This document shows positions 8,525-16,625 of a stretch of DNA of 64,000 nt, piece after piece. Made by a program: the position numbers and the translations under genes. The notes under the pieces were generated by a model. That model saw only the letters and a program-made list of their open reading frames with translations, ran no database searches and was not told where the DNA came from. The stretch spans positions 186,001-250,000 of the forward strand of contig NZ_KB822579.1 in NCBI RefSeq assembly GCF_000364605.1, in the 5' to 3' direction. Position 1 is the stretch's first letter, and each line of letters starts with the position of its first letter. Origin of the DNA: Nocardioides sp. Iso805N. GTDB taxonomy: Bacteria; Actinomycetota; Actinomycetes; Propionibacteriales; Nocardioidaceae.

Positions 8525-9268
8525 TCATGTGTGGATCCCGCACTCGGTCTTGTTGGTGCCGGCCCACCGGCCGCTGCGCGGGTCCTCACCGGGGGCGACC
8601 CGACGGGTGCATGGCGCGCATCCGATGGACGGATAGCCGTCGTAGACCAGCGGGTTGACCAGCACGCCGTTCTCGGCGATGTAGGTCTCGACCTGCTCGT
8701 CGGACCATCGTGCGATCGGCGAGACCTTGACCTTCTGCTTCTTGGCGTCCCAGCCGATCACGGGAGCGATCACCCGGTTGTGGGTCTCGGCGCGACGCAA
8801 CCCGGTCGCCCAGGCGTCGTAGTGCGAGAGACCCTCGGCCAGCGGCTGGACCTTGCGCAGTGCGCAGCACAGGTCGGGGTCCCGGGCGTAGAGGTCCTTG
8901 CCGTACTGGGCGTCCTGCTCGGCCACGGTCTGCTTGGGCGTGATGGACAGGAGGTTGACCGGCAGCGTCGCTGCGACGGCGTCGCGGGTGCCGATCGTCT
9001 CGATGAAGTGGTAGCCGGTGTCGAGGAAGACGACGTCGATCCCGGGAACCACCTTGGCGGCGAGGTGCGCGAGCACCGAGTCGCCCATCGAGGAGGTGAC
9101 GCAGAAGCGCTCCCCGAAGGTCGCTGCGGCCCACTCGATGATGACCTCCGCCGGCGCCAGCTCGAGCTCGGCACCCCAGTGGGAGACGATCTCGCGCAGC
9201 TCCTCAGGCGTGCGGTTTTCGGTGTGCGCTCCGCGATTGGCTCGCGCAGCAGCGGTTGAGAGACTCAT
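8525..9268 (-). CDS. cysH: adenylyl/phosphoadenylyl-sulfate reductase
   Basis: 247-residue CysH, which reduces APS or PAPS to sulfite with thioredoxin as donor. It contains the PP-loop-like SSMGDSVLAHL, DTGYHFIET, and two Cys pairs (CCALRK and CAPCTRR) that ligate a 4Fe-4S cluster, the signature of the APS-reducing bacterial type. The C-terminal ECGIHT carries the catalytic cysteine. Its ATG overlaps the stop of the sulfite reductase by one base, so the two are co-translated. APS specificity is inferred from the paired cysteines. Confidence 0.95.
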   Translation of the reverse strand: MSLSTAAARANRGAHTENRTPEELREIVSHWGAELELAPAEVIIEWAAATFGERFCVTSSMGDSVLAHLAAKVVPGIDVVFLDTGYHFIETIGTRDAVAATLPVNLLSITPKQTVAEQDAQYGKDLYARDPDLCCALRKVQPLAEGLSHYDAWATGLRRAETHNRVIAPVIGWDAKKQKVKVSPIARWSDEQVETYIAENGVLVNPLVYDGYPSIGCAPCTRRVAPGEDPRSGRWAGTNKTECGIHT

Positions 9269-10986
9269 CAGCCAACCGCCTCCAACGACTTGTCGCCGCG
9301 CAGCAGGGACTCGTCGGCGCGCTCGATCCAGTCGGCGAACGACTCGCCCGCGGTGCGGTCACCGAGGTAGTTGCGCACCACCGTCTCGACGTAGTCGTCC
9401 AGACCGGCACTGGTCACCTTGTGCGCACGCAGCTTGCGGCCGAACCGGGTGATCTCGCCGATGCCGCCACCGAGGTGGACCTGGAAGCCCTCGACCTGCT
9501 CGCCGTTCTCCATCACCAGCTGGCCCTTGAGCCCGATGTCGGCGACCTGGCTGCGCGCGCAGGAGTTGGGGCAGCCGTTGACGTTGACCGTCAGAGGTAC
9601 GTCGAGGTCCGGGATGCGCTGCTCGAGCGAGGCGATCAGGTCGGCGGCGCGCTGCTTGGTCTCGACGATGGCGAGCTTGCAGAACTCGATGCCGGTGCAG
9701 GACATGGTGGAACGGCGCCAGTTCGACGGGTTGGCCTGCAACCCGATGGCGTCGAGGTCGGCGATCAGTTCGTCGACCTTGTCCGCGTCGACGCCGATGA
9801 CGACCAGCTTCTGGTAGGACGTCAGGCGCGCACCAGCGGCGCCGTACCGCTCGAGCAGGTCGGCCAGGCTGGTCAGCAGGGCGCCGTTGATCCGGCCGAC
9901 GACCGGGGCGAGACCGATGTAGTACTTGCCGTCCTTCTGCTCGTGCGCGCCGATGTGGTCGCCCGGTCGGGTGGCCGCGACCGGTGACGGGTGGGAGATC
10001 AGCTTCCGCTCGAGATACTCGTTCTCAAGCACTTCACGGAACTTCTCCTTGCCCCAGTCGGCGACGAGGAACTTCAGCCGAGCCTTGGACCGCAGTCGGC
10101 GGTAGCCGTAGTCGCGGAAGATCGAGGCGACGGCGGCCCACACGTCGGGGACCTCGTCGATCGGGATCCACACGCCGAGCCGCTGGGCGAACATCGGGTT
10201 GGTGGACAGGCCACCGCCCACCCACAGGTCGAAGCCGGGGCCGTGCTCGGGGTGGTCGACGCCGACGAAGGCGACGTCGTTGACCTCGGGGGCACCGTCC
10301 AGGCTCGGGTTGCCGCTGACCGAGGTCTTGAACTTACGAGGGAAGTTCGAGAACTCCGGGTTGTTCAGGTAGCGGCGCTTGATCTCCTCCAGCGCCGGGG
10401 TGCCGTCGATGATCTCGTCCTTGGCCACGCCGGCGACCGGGGAGCCGAGGAACGGTCGCGGGCTGTCACCGCAGGCCTCGACGGTCTGCAGACCGGCGGC
10501 CTCCAGCCGCTCCCAGATCGCGGGGACGCTCTCGATCTCGACCCAGTGCAGCTGGATGTTCTGCCGGTCGGTGATGTCCGCGGTGCCGCGGGCGAAGTCG
10601 GTGGAGACGCCGCCGAGCGTCCGCAACGCGTCCGGCGTGAGCAGCGCGCCGTCGGTGCGGATCCGCATCATGAAGAAGCGGTCGTCCAGCTCCTCCTCTT
10701 CGAGGGCGCCGGTCTTGCCGCCGTCGATCCCGGGCTTGCGCTGGGTGTAGAGGCCCATCCACCGGAAGCGGCCGCGCAGGTCGGCGGGGTCGATCGAGTC
10801 GAAGCCGCGCTTGGAGTAGGTGTAGAGGATCCGGTCCCGCACGTTGAGCGGGTCGTCGTCCTTCTTCGACTGCTCGTTCTTGTTGAGCGGCTCGGTGTAG
10901 CCGAGCGCCCACTGACCCTCGCCGCGCTTGGGGCGCGGGATCTCGGTCTGGGTGGCGGTCTTCGCAGTGAAGCGCAGGTCGGGCAT
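9268..10986 (-). CDS. sir: ferredoxin-type sulfite reductase
   Basis: 572-residue siroheme/4Fe-4S sulfite (or nitrite) reductase reducing sulfite to sulfide. The cluster cysteines are in STMSCTGIEFCKLA and VNGCPNSCARSQVADIG. Tyr80 (WMGLYTQR) and Cys172 (VEACGDSPR) are 92 residues apart, the same spacing as the Tyr69-Cys161 covalent bond described in Mycobacterium tuberculosis NirA/SirA, so the same cross-link is likely. The start at 10986 (MPDLRFTAKTATQ) is preferred over an upstream in-frame ATG at 11103 that would overlap the leader region. Lead gene of the operon with cysH and the chelatase; the context favours sulfite over nitrite. Confidence 0.95.
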   Translation of the reverse strand: MPDLRFTAKTATQTEIPRPKRGEGQWALGYTEPLNKNEQSKKDDDPLNVRDRILYTYSKRGFDSIDPADLRGRFRWMGLYTQRKPGIDGGKTGALEEEELDDRFFMMRIRTDGALLTPDALRTLGGVSTDFARGTADITDRQNIQLHWVEIESVPAIWERLEAAGLQTVEACGDSPRPFLGSPVAGVAKDEIIDGTPALEEIKRRYLNNPEFSNFPRKFKTSVSGNPSLDGAPEVNDVAFVGVDHPEHGPGFDLWVGGGLSTNPMFAQRLGVWIPIDEVPDVWAAVASIFRDYGYRRLRSKARLKFLVADWGKEKFREVLENEYLERKLISHPSPVAATRPGDHIGAHEQKDGKYYIGLAPVVGRINGALLTSLADLLERYGAAGARLTSYQKLVVIGVDADKVDELIADLDAIGLQANPSNWRRSTMSCTGIEFCKLAIVETKQRAADLIASLEQRIPDLDVPLTVNVNGCPNSCARSQVADIGLKGQLVMENGEQVEGFQVHLGGGIGEITRFGRKLRAHKVTSAGLDDYVETVVRNYLGDRTAGESFADWIERADESLLRGDKSLEAVG

Positions 10987-11111
10987 CGGTGTCAGAGTTC
11001 CTAGCGTTCGAAGACGCGCGGTACGACGAAGCCCCCGGGTGGGATGGTTGGGGACGGTCCTCGCGATCGCGCGCCCGTGATTGACGATCGGGCGGCGGGC
11101 CAACGGGCTCG

Positions 11112-11123
11112 TTCCGGCCGGAA
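11112..11123. promoter_or_regulatory. GC-rich palindrome between leader peptide and sulfite reductase
   Basis: Perfect 12-base palindrome TTCCGGCCGGAA in the 163-base interval between the leader peptide stop and the sulfite reductase start. It could be part of an attenuator or ribosome-binding-site-masking structure, as expected downstream of a cysteine-sensing leader peptide; the complete fold was not computed. Confidence 0.4.
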
Positions 11124-11149
11124 GGATCCGGCGGCGCGGAGCGTTGGTG

Positions 11150-11239
11150 TCAGCGAGGCCAACAGATCATGCTGCGCGTGCGCCCGAAGTCCACGTGGCG
11201 ACGTACCACGAGGTGCTTGTGGGTTGCGGCGGAGACCAT
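11150..11239 (-). CDS. cysteine-sensing leader peptide of the sulfur operon
   Basis: A 29-codon open frame (ATG 11239, TGA 11150-11152) reading MVSAATHKHLVV, then RRHVDFGRTRSMICWPR. The RRHVD-x-x-R-x-x-S-x-x-C core is the conserved pattern of short actinobacterial leader peptides found before sulfur-assimilation genes, where a single late Cys codon is believed to sense Cys-tRNA supply by ribosome stalling. It ends 163 bases before the sulfite reductase gene on the same strand. Detection rests on the motif; regulation is inferred from work on cysteine-responsive attenuation in mycobacteria. Confidence 0.85.
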   Translation of the reverse strand: MVSAATHKHLVVRRHVDFGRTRSMICWPR

Positions 11240-11411
11240 GTCAAGGAGTCTCAAGCCTCGGACAGGGTTGCCACAAGGCCGGATCTCATATCGCGAGACC
11301 CGCGTCCGCTATATGAACACCGTTCCACGCTTGGAGCGGGGAATTGTGGCCCACGTCACGTTGGGTTGTGAGGCCGGGGACCCGTGCGACAACGGTGTCT
11401 ACCCTGGTCGC

Positions 11412-12068
11412 GTGACCCAGCCTGATGCCCTTCCGGTCCTCGAGGCGCTGCATTCGACGCCCGCGCGACGCTATCTCTCCGACGAGCCGATCCCCGAGGA
11501 GGTGGTATGGGCGCTGCTCGACGCGGCCGTGCGCGGACCTTCCGGTGGTAACCGGCAGAGCTGGGGCTGGGTCGTCGTCACCGACGCCAGCGTCAAGACG
11601 CGCATCGGTGCCTGGTACCGCGAGGGCTGGGAGAAGGCGTACGGCGTGCGCCGCGAAGAGCTGAAGGACCGCTCAGGCACTCCCACCGGGCTCTCCGGGG
11701 CGTCCTTCCGGGCCGGCGATCATCTTGCTGCCCACATCCATGAGGCGCCGGTGTGGGTCTTCCCGGTCCTGCGCCATGCCGCGGACTCCACCAACCCGCT
11801 GCTCGGGTCCTCTGTCTACGGTGCCGTGCAGCAGCTGATGTTGGCCGCACGTGCCTACGGCATCGGCAGCACGCTCACCACGCTGCACGTGGGCCACGAG
11901 CGCGACGTCGCCGAGCTGCTCGGCCTGCCCGAGGACGCCCGCACGATGGCGCTGATCCCGCTGGGCTATCCGGCACGCGGCCGGTGGACGCAGCCCAAGC
12001 GGCAGCCCCTGAGCGAGGTCGTGCACTGGGGCGGGTGGGGGATCCAGCGCAAGCAGCCGAAAGCCTGA
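11412..12068 (+). CDS. nitroreductase family protein
   Basis: 218-residue FMN-dependent nitroreductase-fold oxidoreductase. Seen: the N-terminal [19 protein letters not shown] with the FMN-phosphate-binding Arg pair, [16 protein letters not shown], the mid-domain [25 protein letters not shown] and the C-terminal [11 protein letters not shown]. The GTG at 11412 gives [15 protein letters not shown]. It is transcribed divergently from the sulfur operon and stops 86 bp before glyA. The substrate (quinone, nitroaromatic or F420-like) cannot be read. Confidence 0.88.
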   Translation: MTQPDALPVLEALHSTPARRYLSDEPIPEEVVWALLDAAVRGPSGGNRQSWGWVVVTDASVKTRIGAWYREGWEKAYGVRREELKDRSGTPTGLSGASFRAGDHLAAHIHEAPVWVFPVLRHAADSTNPLLGSSVYGAVQQLMLAARAYGIGSTLTTLHVGHERDVAELLGLPEDARTMALIPLGYPARGRWTQPKRQPLSEVVHWGGWGIQRKQPKA

Positions 12069-12154
12069 GCTCTCGATCCGGCCCGATCGCGTGGCGTGCG
12101 AGGCGTGAGATGGGGATGGGGCGGCCCGAGCGCGCTGTCACTAGGATCGACCTC

Positions 12155-13597
12155 ATGGCTGACCTGTCGTCCCTGACCAGCTCCGCATATCAGCAGGCCC
12201 TCGAGGTGATCGCCTCGGTCGAGCCGCGCGTTGCGGAGGCTACTCGCAAGGAGCTGGCCGACCAGCGTGCCTCGCTCAAGCTGATCGCCTCGGAGAACTA
12301 CGCATCGCCGGCCGTGCTCATGACCATGGGCACCTGGTTCAGCGACAAGTACGCCGAGGGCACCGTCGGCCACCGCTTCTACGCGGGCTGCCAGAACGTC
12401 GACACCGTCGAGGCGCTCGCGGCCGAGCACGCCCGCGAGCTCTTCGGCGCCGAGTACGCCTACGTCCAGCCGCACTCGGGCATCGACGCCAACCTGACGG
12501 CGTACTGGGCGATCCTGGCGCACCGTGTCGAGGGTCCCTGGCTGCAGAACGCCGGCGTGAAGAACATGAACGAGCTCACCGAGGCCGACTGGGAGAAGTT
12601 GCGCGGCGAGCTCGGCAACCAGCGCCTGCTGGGCATGTCGCTCGACGCCGGAGGTCACCTCACCCACGGCTTCCGGCCGAACATCTCGGGCAAGATGTTC
12701 CACCAGAACCAGTACGGCACCGACCCCGAGACGGGTCTGCTCGACTACGACGCTCTTCGAGCGAAGGCCAAGGAGTTCAAGCCGCTGATCCTGGTCGCCG
12801 GCTACTCCGCCTACCCGCGCCGGGTGAACTTCGCCAAGATGCGCGAGATCGCCGACGAGGTCGGCGCCACCCTGATGGTCGACATGGCGCACTTCGCGGG
12901 TCTGGTGGCCGGCAAGGTGTTCCAGGGCGACGAGGACCCGGTTCCGCACGCCCACGTCGTCACCTCAACCAGCCACAAGTCGCTGCGTGGACCGCGCGGC
13001 GGCTTCATCCTCGCCACCGAGGAGTACGCGCCGAGCGTCGACCGCGGCTGCCCGATGGTCCTCGGCGGCCCGCTCTCGCACGTGATGGCCGCCAAGGCGG
13101 TCGCCTTCGCTGAGGCGCGGCAGGACTCCTTCAAGACCTACGCACAGGACGTCGCCGACAACGCGCAGTCCCTGGCCGACGGCTTCCTCAAGCGCGGTGC
13201 GAAGCTGGTGACCGGCGGTACCGACAACCACATCGTGCTGCTCGACGTCACGTCCTTCGGGCTCACCGGCCGCCAGGCCGAGTCCGCGCTGCTCGACGCC
13301 GGCGTGGTCACCAACCGTAACTCCGTTCCCTCCGACCCGAACGGTGCCTGGTACACCTCCGGCGTCCGGCTCGGCACGCCTGCCCTGACCACCCGTGGCT
13401 TCGGCAGCGACGAGTTCGACAAGGTCGCCGAGCTCATCGTGGACGTGCTGAAGAACACCGAGCAGGGCACCACCAAGGCCGGTGAGCCGTCGAAGGCGTC
13501 CTACGTCCTGGGCGACGGTGTCGCGGACAAGACGCGTGCGGCCAGCGCCGAGCTGCTTGCCAAGTATCCCCTCTACCCCGGCCTCGACCTGGCCTGA
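12155..13597 (+). CDS. glyA: serine hydroxymethyltransferase
   Basis: 480-residue PLP enzyme converting serine and tetrahydrofolate to glycine and 5,10-methylene-THF. The PLP lysine is Lys275 in [37 protein letters not shown] and [12 protein letters not shown] are the expected substrate and cofactor segments. It is about 60 residues longer than the E. coli type because of an extra block around residues 125-190 (the [16 protein letters not shown] region), as in other actinobacterial forms. The start at 12155 ([10 protein letters not shown]) matches the family. Likely monocistronic. Confidence 0.96.
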   Translation: MADLSSLTSSAYQQALEVIASVEPRVAEATRKELADQRASLKLIASENYASPAVLMTMGTWFSDKYAEGTVGHRFYAGCQNVDTVEALAAEHARELFGAEYAYVQPHSGIDANLTAYWAILAHRVEGPWLQNAGVKNMNELTEADWEKLRGELGNQRLLGMSLDAGGHLTHGFRPNISGKMFHQNQYGTDPETGLLDYDALRAKAKEFKPLILVAGYSAYPRRVNFAKMREIADEVGATLMVDMAHFAGLVAGKVFQGDEDPVPHAHVVTSTSHKSLRGPRGGFILATEEYAPSVDRGCPMVLGGPLSHVMAAKAVAFAEARQDSFKTYAQDVADNAQSLADGFLKRGAKLVTGGTDNHIVLLDVTSFGLTGRQAESALLDAGVVTNRNSVPSDPNGAWYTSGVRLGTPALTTRGFGSDEFDKVAELIVDVLKNTEQGTTKAGEPSKASYVLGDGVADKTRAASAELLAKYPLYPGLDLA

Positions 13598-13704
13598 GCG
13601 TCGTCGGGGCGGAGCGTCCGCGGCGTTGTCGTCGCTCGGCGGTCGCTCCGCTCCCAAGACCGCCTTCGCTCCTCCGCCTTGCGGCCGCACGCGCCCGACG
13701 ACGC
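13598..13704 (+). terminator. Nested hairpins downstream of glyA
   Basis: Directly after the glyA stop, GCGTCGTCGGG (13598-13608) is the exact reverse complement of CCCGACGACGC (13694-13704), enclosing an inner hairpin GGCGGTC (13638-13644) / GACCGCC (13658-13664). The resulting branched stem-loop probably acts as the glyA terminator; it could also be a dispersed palindromic repeat. Confidence 0.55.
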
Positions 13705-13728
13705 TCCTACGGTAGGGCGGACGGCGTC

Positions 13729-13731
13729 TCA
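13729..13731. repeat. Left target-site duplication (TCA)
   Basis: TCA immediately outside the left inverted repeat, matching TCA at 16626-16628 outside the right one. A 3-bp TNA duplication is what the IS1031 group of IS5-family elements makes. Confidence 0.6.
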
Positions 13732-13748
13732 CTGGGTGTGTCCCATTT
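13732..13748. repeat. Left terminal inverted repeat
   Basis: CTGGGTGTGTCCCATTT; the reverse complement of the sequence at 16609-16625 with one mismatch. Confidence 0.8.
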
Positions 13749-13791
13749 GGATGGGACTGCGGTGGCCGGCGTCGACGGCACCGTAGGCCAC

Positions 13792-14618
13792 ATGCCGTAC
13801 TCAAGTGACCTGACAGACGAGCAGTGGGCGCTGCTGGAACCGGTATTCAACACGCCCGGCAAGCGCGGGCCTAAGCACGCACCGGACCTGCGGCGGGTGG
13901 TGGACGCGATGCTTTACGTCTCCCACACCGGGTGCCAGTGGCGGTTCTTACCCGAGTCATTTGGCCCGTGGACGAGGGGTGGTCGCAGTTCCGCCGCTGG
14001 TCACGCAACGGCACCCGGGCGCGGGCATTGACCGTACTGCACGCGGCAGCACGGGAGGCGGATGGTCGCACCGAGGCGACGCCGTCAATGGTGGTCATCG
14101 ACACCCACCTGGCGCGCGGTGCCTCCAACGGCGGGCTCACCTTCCACGACCGAGGCGGCCCCTACGGCCGCACGAAGGGCGCCAAGCGCATCGTGGCGGT
14201 CGACGCGACCGGGCTGCCGGTCGGTGCGCTCGTCGTGCCGGCCTCCACCCACGAGAACGGGACGACCGAACTGATGTTGGAACACCTCGCCGAGCAGGGC
14301 GTCGCCGGCCGGCTGGACCTGGTCCTCGTCGATCGTGGCGTCACCGCGGCAGCCGCCCGCACTCTGGGACGCCAACATGACGTCGAGCTGCGCCGGGTCG
14401 GGTAGGACGACAAGCAGCCGGTGTTCCGCCCCATCCGGCACGCGTGGCGCGTCGAAGTCGCCCACGGACGCCTCGGCCGGTCCCGACGCCTCGCGAAGTC
14501 GTTCGACAACACCACCACCTCCGCGACCGGCTGGCTCCAGGTCGCCTGCGTCGCCACCATCCTGCACCACCTGTCGCGCGCTCAGGCTCCCCAGCGCGCA
14601 CTCCCTGCCGCAGCGTGA
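13792..14618 (+). pseudogene. IS5-family DDE transposase, frameshifted and with an internal stop
   Basis: Reads MPYSSDLTDEQWALLEPVFN with the usual HTH domain (GPKHAPDLRRVVDAMLY), then loses frame near 13977 inside GPWTR/WSQFRRW, where a base appears to be missing. It continues in the next frame through VVIDTHLARGASNGG (first catalytic Asp) and LVLVDRGVTAAAA (second Asp) to a TAG at 14403-14405, where a Trp codon is expected. The terminal part RHAWRVEVAHGRLGRSRRL carries the final catalytic Glu region and ends at 14618. Two separate lesions mean that this copy cannot make active transposase. Confidence 0.88.
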
Positions 14619-14859
14619 CTGCGCACGGAATGCGGCAAGAGCGGACGACTACCGGCAAGTGAGGGTCTTCCGAGTCGCCTGCGGCGTGCGACCAGCAGTG
14701 CTCCCATCCCATAGCGGTGCACCTACTCGTAGACCACCACCGCTTTCTCCATCAGCGCGGCGAAGTTGCAGTCCCGCGAGGAGAGCGACCTCGGAACCCC
14801 TCAGCAGGCGTTCCGCTAAGTGGGCGAGAGCTGGGGGAGCGGGTGGTCCGCCCAGCGAC

Positions 14860-15699
14860 TTAGCGCATACCGGTCATGCGGCGCATGAGCGCGTCGTAGG
14901 CACGGGTCGGCAGCCAGCGGTGCATGAAGATGAGCGGCTTGGCGCCGGCGCCGACGGCGTAGCGGGTCTTGGGCCGGCGAGCGGTGGCAGCCTTGACGAT
15001 GGTCTTGCCGATGACGTCGGGGGATGAGGCACGCTTGGCCGTCGACTCTGACCTGATGACCTCGGCGACGGACTTCGTCTGCTTGGCGTACGCCCCGGTG
15101 CCGGATGTCTCCTCCAGGTGCTCGGCGGCGATCGAGTTGAACTCCGTGGCGATCGCTCCGGGCTCGATGATCACTACGTCGATCCCGAACTCTTTGGTCT
15201 CCAGTCGGAGGCAGTCGCTGAACGCCTCGAAGGCGAACTTGGTGGCGTGGTACCACGCGCCGAAGGGGGTGTAGACCTTGCCGCCCATGGAGGTGATGTT
15301 GACGATCGTGCCGCTGCGGCGCTCACGCATCCCCGGCAGGACGAGCTGGATGAGCCGAGCGGCACCGAACAGGTTGACCTCGAACTGACGACGGGCCTCC
15401 TTCAGCGGGACGTCCTCGACGGCGCCGTAGGAGCCGTAGCCCGCGTTGTTGACCAACACGTCGATGCGACCGGTCTGAGCGAGGATCTGCTTGATCGCGA
15501 ACGTCGTGGACTCTTCATCGGTCACGTCCATGGCGAGCGTCTTGATGCCCTGCTTCTCCAGGTGCTGCATCCGGTCGATGCGACGGGCGACGCCGTAGAC
15601 GATGAAACCGGCGGCATGGAGACGCAGCGCGGTTGCCTGCCCGATTCCGGATGATGCTCCGGTGACGAGGGCGACGTTCTGTGATGTTGGTGTGGTCAT
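14860..15699 (-). CDS. short-chain dehydrogenase/reductase
   Basis: 279-residue classical SDR oxidoreductase. NAD(P)-binding TGASSGIGQAT near the N-terminus, NNAGYGSYG, catalytic Ser in ITSMGG and the YHATK catalytic Tyr/Lys pair are intact, so it should be active. The closest type is the SDR group acting on steroid- or retinol-like alcohols, but the substrate cannot be read. The start at 15699 has AAGGAG seven bases upstream. It is divergent from a TetR gene with a shared operator, and both lie inside the IS-bounded unit. Confidence 0.9.
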   Translation of the reverse strand: MTTPTSQNVALVTGASSGIGQATALRLHAAGFIVYGVARRIDRMQHLEKQGIKTLAMDVTDEESTTFAIKQILAQTGRIDVLVNNAGYGSYGAVEDVPLKEARRQFEVNLFGAARLIQLVLPGMRERRSGTIVNITSMGGKVYTPFGAWYHATKFAFEAFSDCLRLETKEFGIDVVIIEPGAIATEFNSIAAEHLEETSGTGAYAKQTKSVAEVIRSESTAKRASSPDVIGKTIVKAATARRPKTRYAVGAGAKPLIFMHRWLPTRAYDALMRRMTGMR

Positions 15700-15719
15700 G
15701 GTGAGCTCCTTGAGGTAAC

Positions 15720-15759
15720 ATGAATCCATGTTCAGCTTCTATCATGAACAACGATTCAT
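15720..15759. promoter_or_regulatory. Bipartite palindromic operator between SDR and TetR genes
   Basis: ATGAATC-CA-TGTTCA, ten bases, TGAACA-AC-GATTCAT: arms of 15 bases matching at 13 positions, centred at 15739.5. It lies between two divergent starts and is AT-rich against its surroundings, as expected for the binding site of the adjacent TetR repressor acting on both promoters. Confidence 0.8.
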
Positions 15760-15783
15760 CTTTTGGCAAGTGGAGGATTCGGC

Positions 15784-16359
15784 GTGACTCAGTCGTCGAG
15801 CCGCCCGGCCAGGGCCGACGCCGTTCGCAACAGGACAAACATCCTGAACGCGGCGCGGGGTCAGATCGCCACAGTGGGCCCGGACGTGGGTATGGAGCAG
15901 ATCGCCAAGGCCGCCGGAGTCGCCGTCGGCACTTTGTATCGCCACTTCCCGACCAAAACCGACCTGGTCGCCGCTGTTGTTAGCGAGTTCGTGGCGACAG
16001 TCGCTGACCAGTCCGAAGCCGCAGTTGAACGCATGCAAGCCGGCGGCGCAGCGTTTGATGAACTCGCGGGGCTGCTCAGTGACATCGTCCTCGCGACAGC
16101 GACCAATCATGCAGGCAAGGCAGCGGCGGTCGCGCTCAATGCCGATGTCGACGACTCGCAAGACGTCCAGCGGGCACAAGCCGCGTTGCAGACACTGGTT
16201 GCCGCCGCTCAAGCTGACGGATCCGTCAGGACCGATCTCACCATCGACGACCTCTACTTGCTGTTGAGCAACGCTCCAGCCGATCAGACTCCGACCGCCA
16301 TGGCGCGTTGGGTCGACCTGATCCTTTTCGGGATCGGCGGCCCTGCTGCACGGAGGTAA
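15784..16359 (+). CDS. TetR/AcrR family transcriptional regulator
   Basis: 191-residue TetR-type repressor. The N-terminal HTH is VGMEQIAKAAGVAVGTLYRHFPTK; the C-terminal ligand domain is variable (LSDIVLATATNHAGKAAAVA...). The GTG at 15784 has GGAGG seven bases upstream and is preferred to an in-frame TTG at 15763, which falls just after the operator. It probably represses itself and the divergent SDR gene. A hairpin at 16389-16423 follows the gene. Confidence 0.9.
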   Translation: MTQSSSRPARADAVRNRTNILNAARGQIATVGPDVGMEQIAKAAGVAVGTLYRHFPTKTDLVAAVVSEFVATVADQSEAAVERMQAGGAAFDELAGLLSDIVLATATNHAGKAAAVALNADVDDSQDVQRAQAALQTLVAAAQADGSVRTDLTIDDLYLLLSNAPADQTPTAMARWVDLILFGIGGPAARR

Positions 16360-16388
16360 TGACGCGGCCGGTCGCTGACTTGAGAACG

Positions 16389-16423
16389 CCCAGGCTTGCC
16401 CGCCCGTCGCGGCAAGGCCTGGG
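16389..16423 (+). terminator. Terminator-like hairpin after the TetR gene
   Basis: CCCAGGCTTGCC, ten bases, then GGCAAGGCCTGGG: a 12-bp stem with one bulged base, 30 bp after the TetR stop. Confidence 0.6.
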
Positions 16424-16494
16424 TGAGAGAGGCGCGTGGGAGTGCCACCAAGGTGGGCATGGCCCCAGGCAGCCGCGGCTAGCTCGCGGGCCTA

Positions 16495-16528
16495 GATCCC
16501 CGGGTCCTAGGACGCGGCTCCGGGGATC
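16495..16528. repeat. Inverted repeat near the right end of the mobile unit
   Basis: GATCCCCGG (16495-16503) and CCGGGGATC (16520-16528), a perfect 9-bp stem around a 16-base loop. Function unknown; it could terminate transcription leaving the response regulator. Confidence 0.5.
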
Positions 16529-16608
16529 GCCTGCGCCTGGGGTTTGTCACGTAAACACGCCGCCGAAGTCGGAACCAGAACGGGACCGACCATCACGCGC
16601 ATGACGCG

Positions 16609-16625
16609 AAATGGGACACGCCCAG
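16609..16625. repeat. Right terminal inverted repeat
   Basis: AAATGGGACACGCCCAG, partner of 13732-13748. It ends one base before the stop codon of the response regulator. Confidence 0.8.

Larger units (their letters stand above)
13732..16625. mobile_element. IS5-family (IS1031-like) unit carrying passenger genes
   Basis: A 2.9-kb unit bounded by 17-bp inverted repeats (13732-13748 and 16609-16625, 16 of 17 matching; CTGGGYGTGTCCCATTT) and flanked by TCA on both sides. Inside, in order: a defective DDE transposase gene, about 240 bp with no recognisable gene (14619-14859), an SDR oxidoreductase gene, a bipartite operator, a TetR gene, and about 250 bp with two hairpins but no gene (16360-16608). 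No second inverted repeat was found straight after the transposase. It may be a transporter IS that mobilised the SDR/TetR pair, or the remnant of two IS copies that lost intervening ends. Confidence 0.7.

Noticed and set aside
10987..11103. N-terminal extension of sulfite reductase to an ATG at 11103
   Set aside because: The extra 39 residues are not like the family, and the interval is better explained as a leader region after the cysteine peptide.
14619..14859. Right end of the IS directly behind the transposase
   Set aside because: No sequence like CTGGG...CCCATTT was found in this interval, so the matching end at 16609-16625 was taken as the partner.
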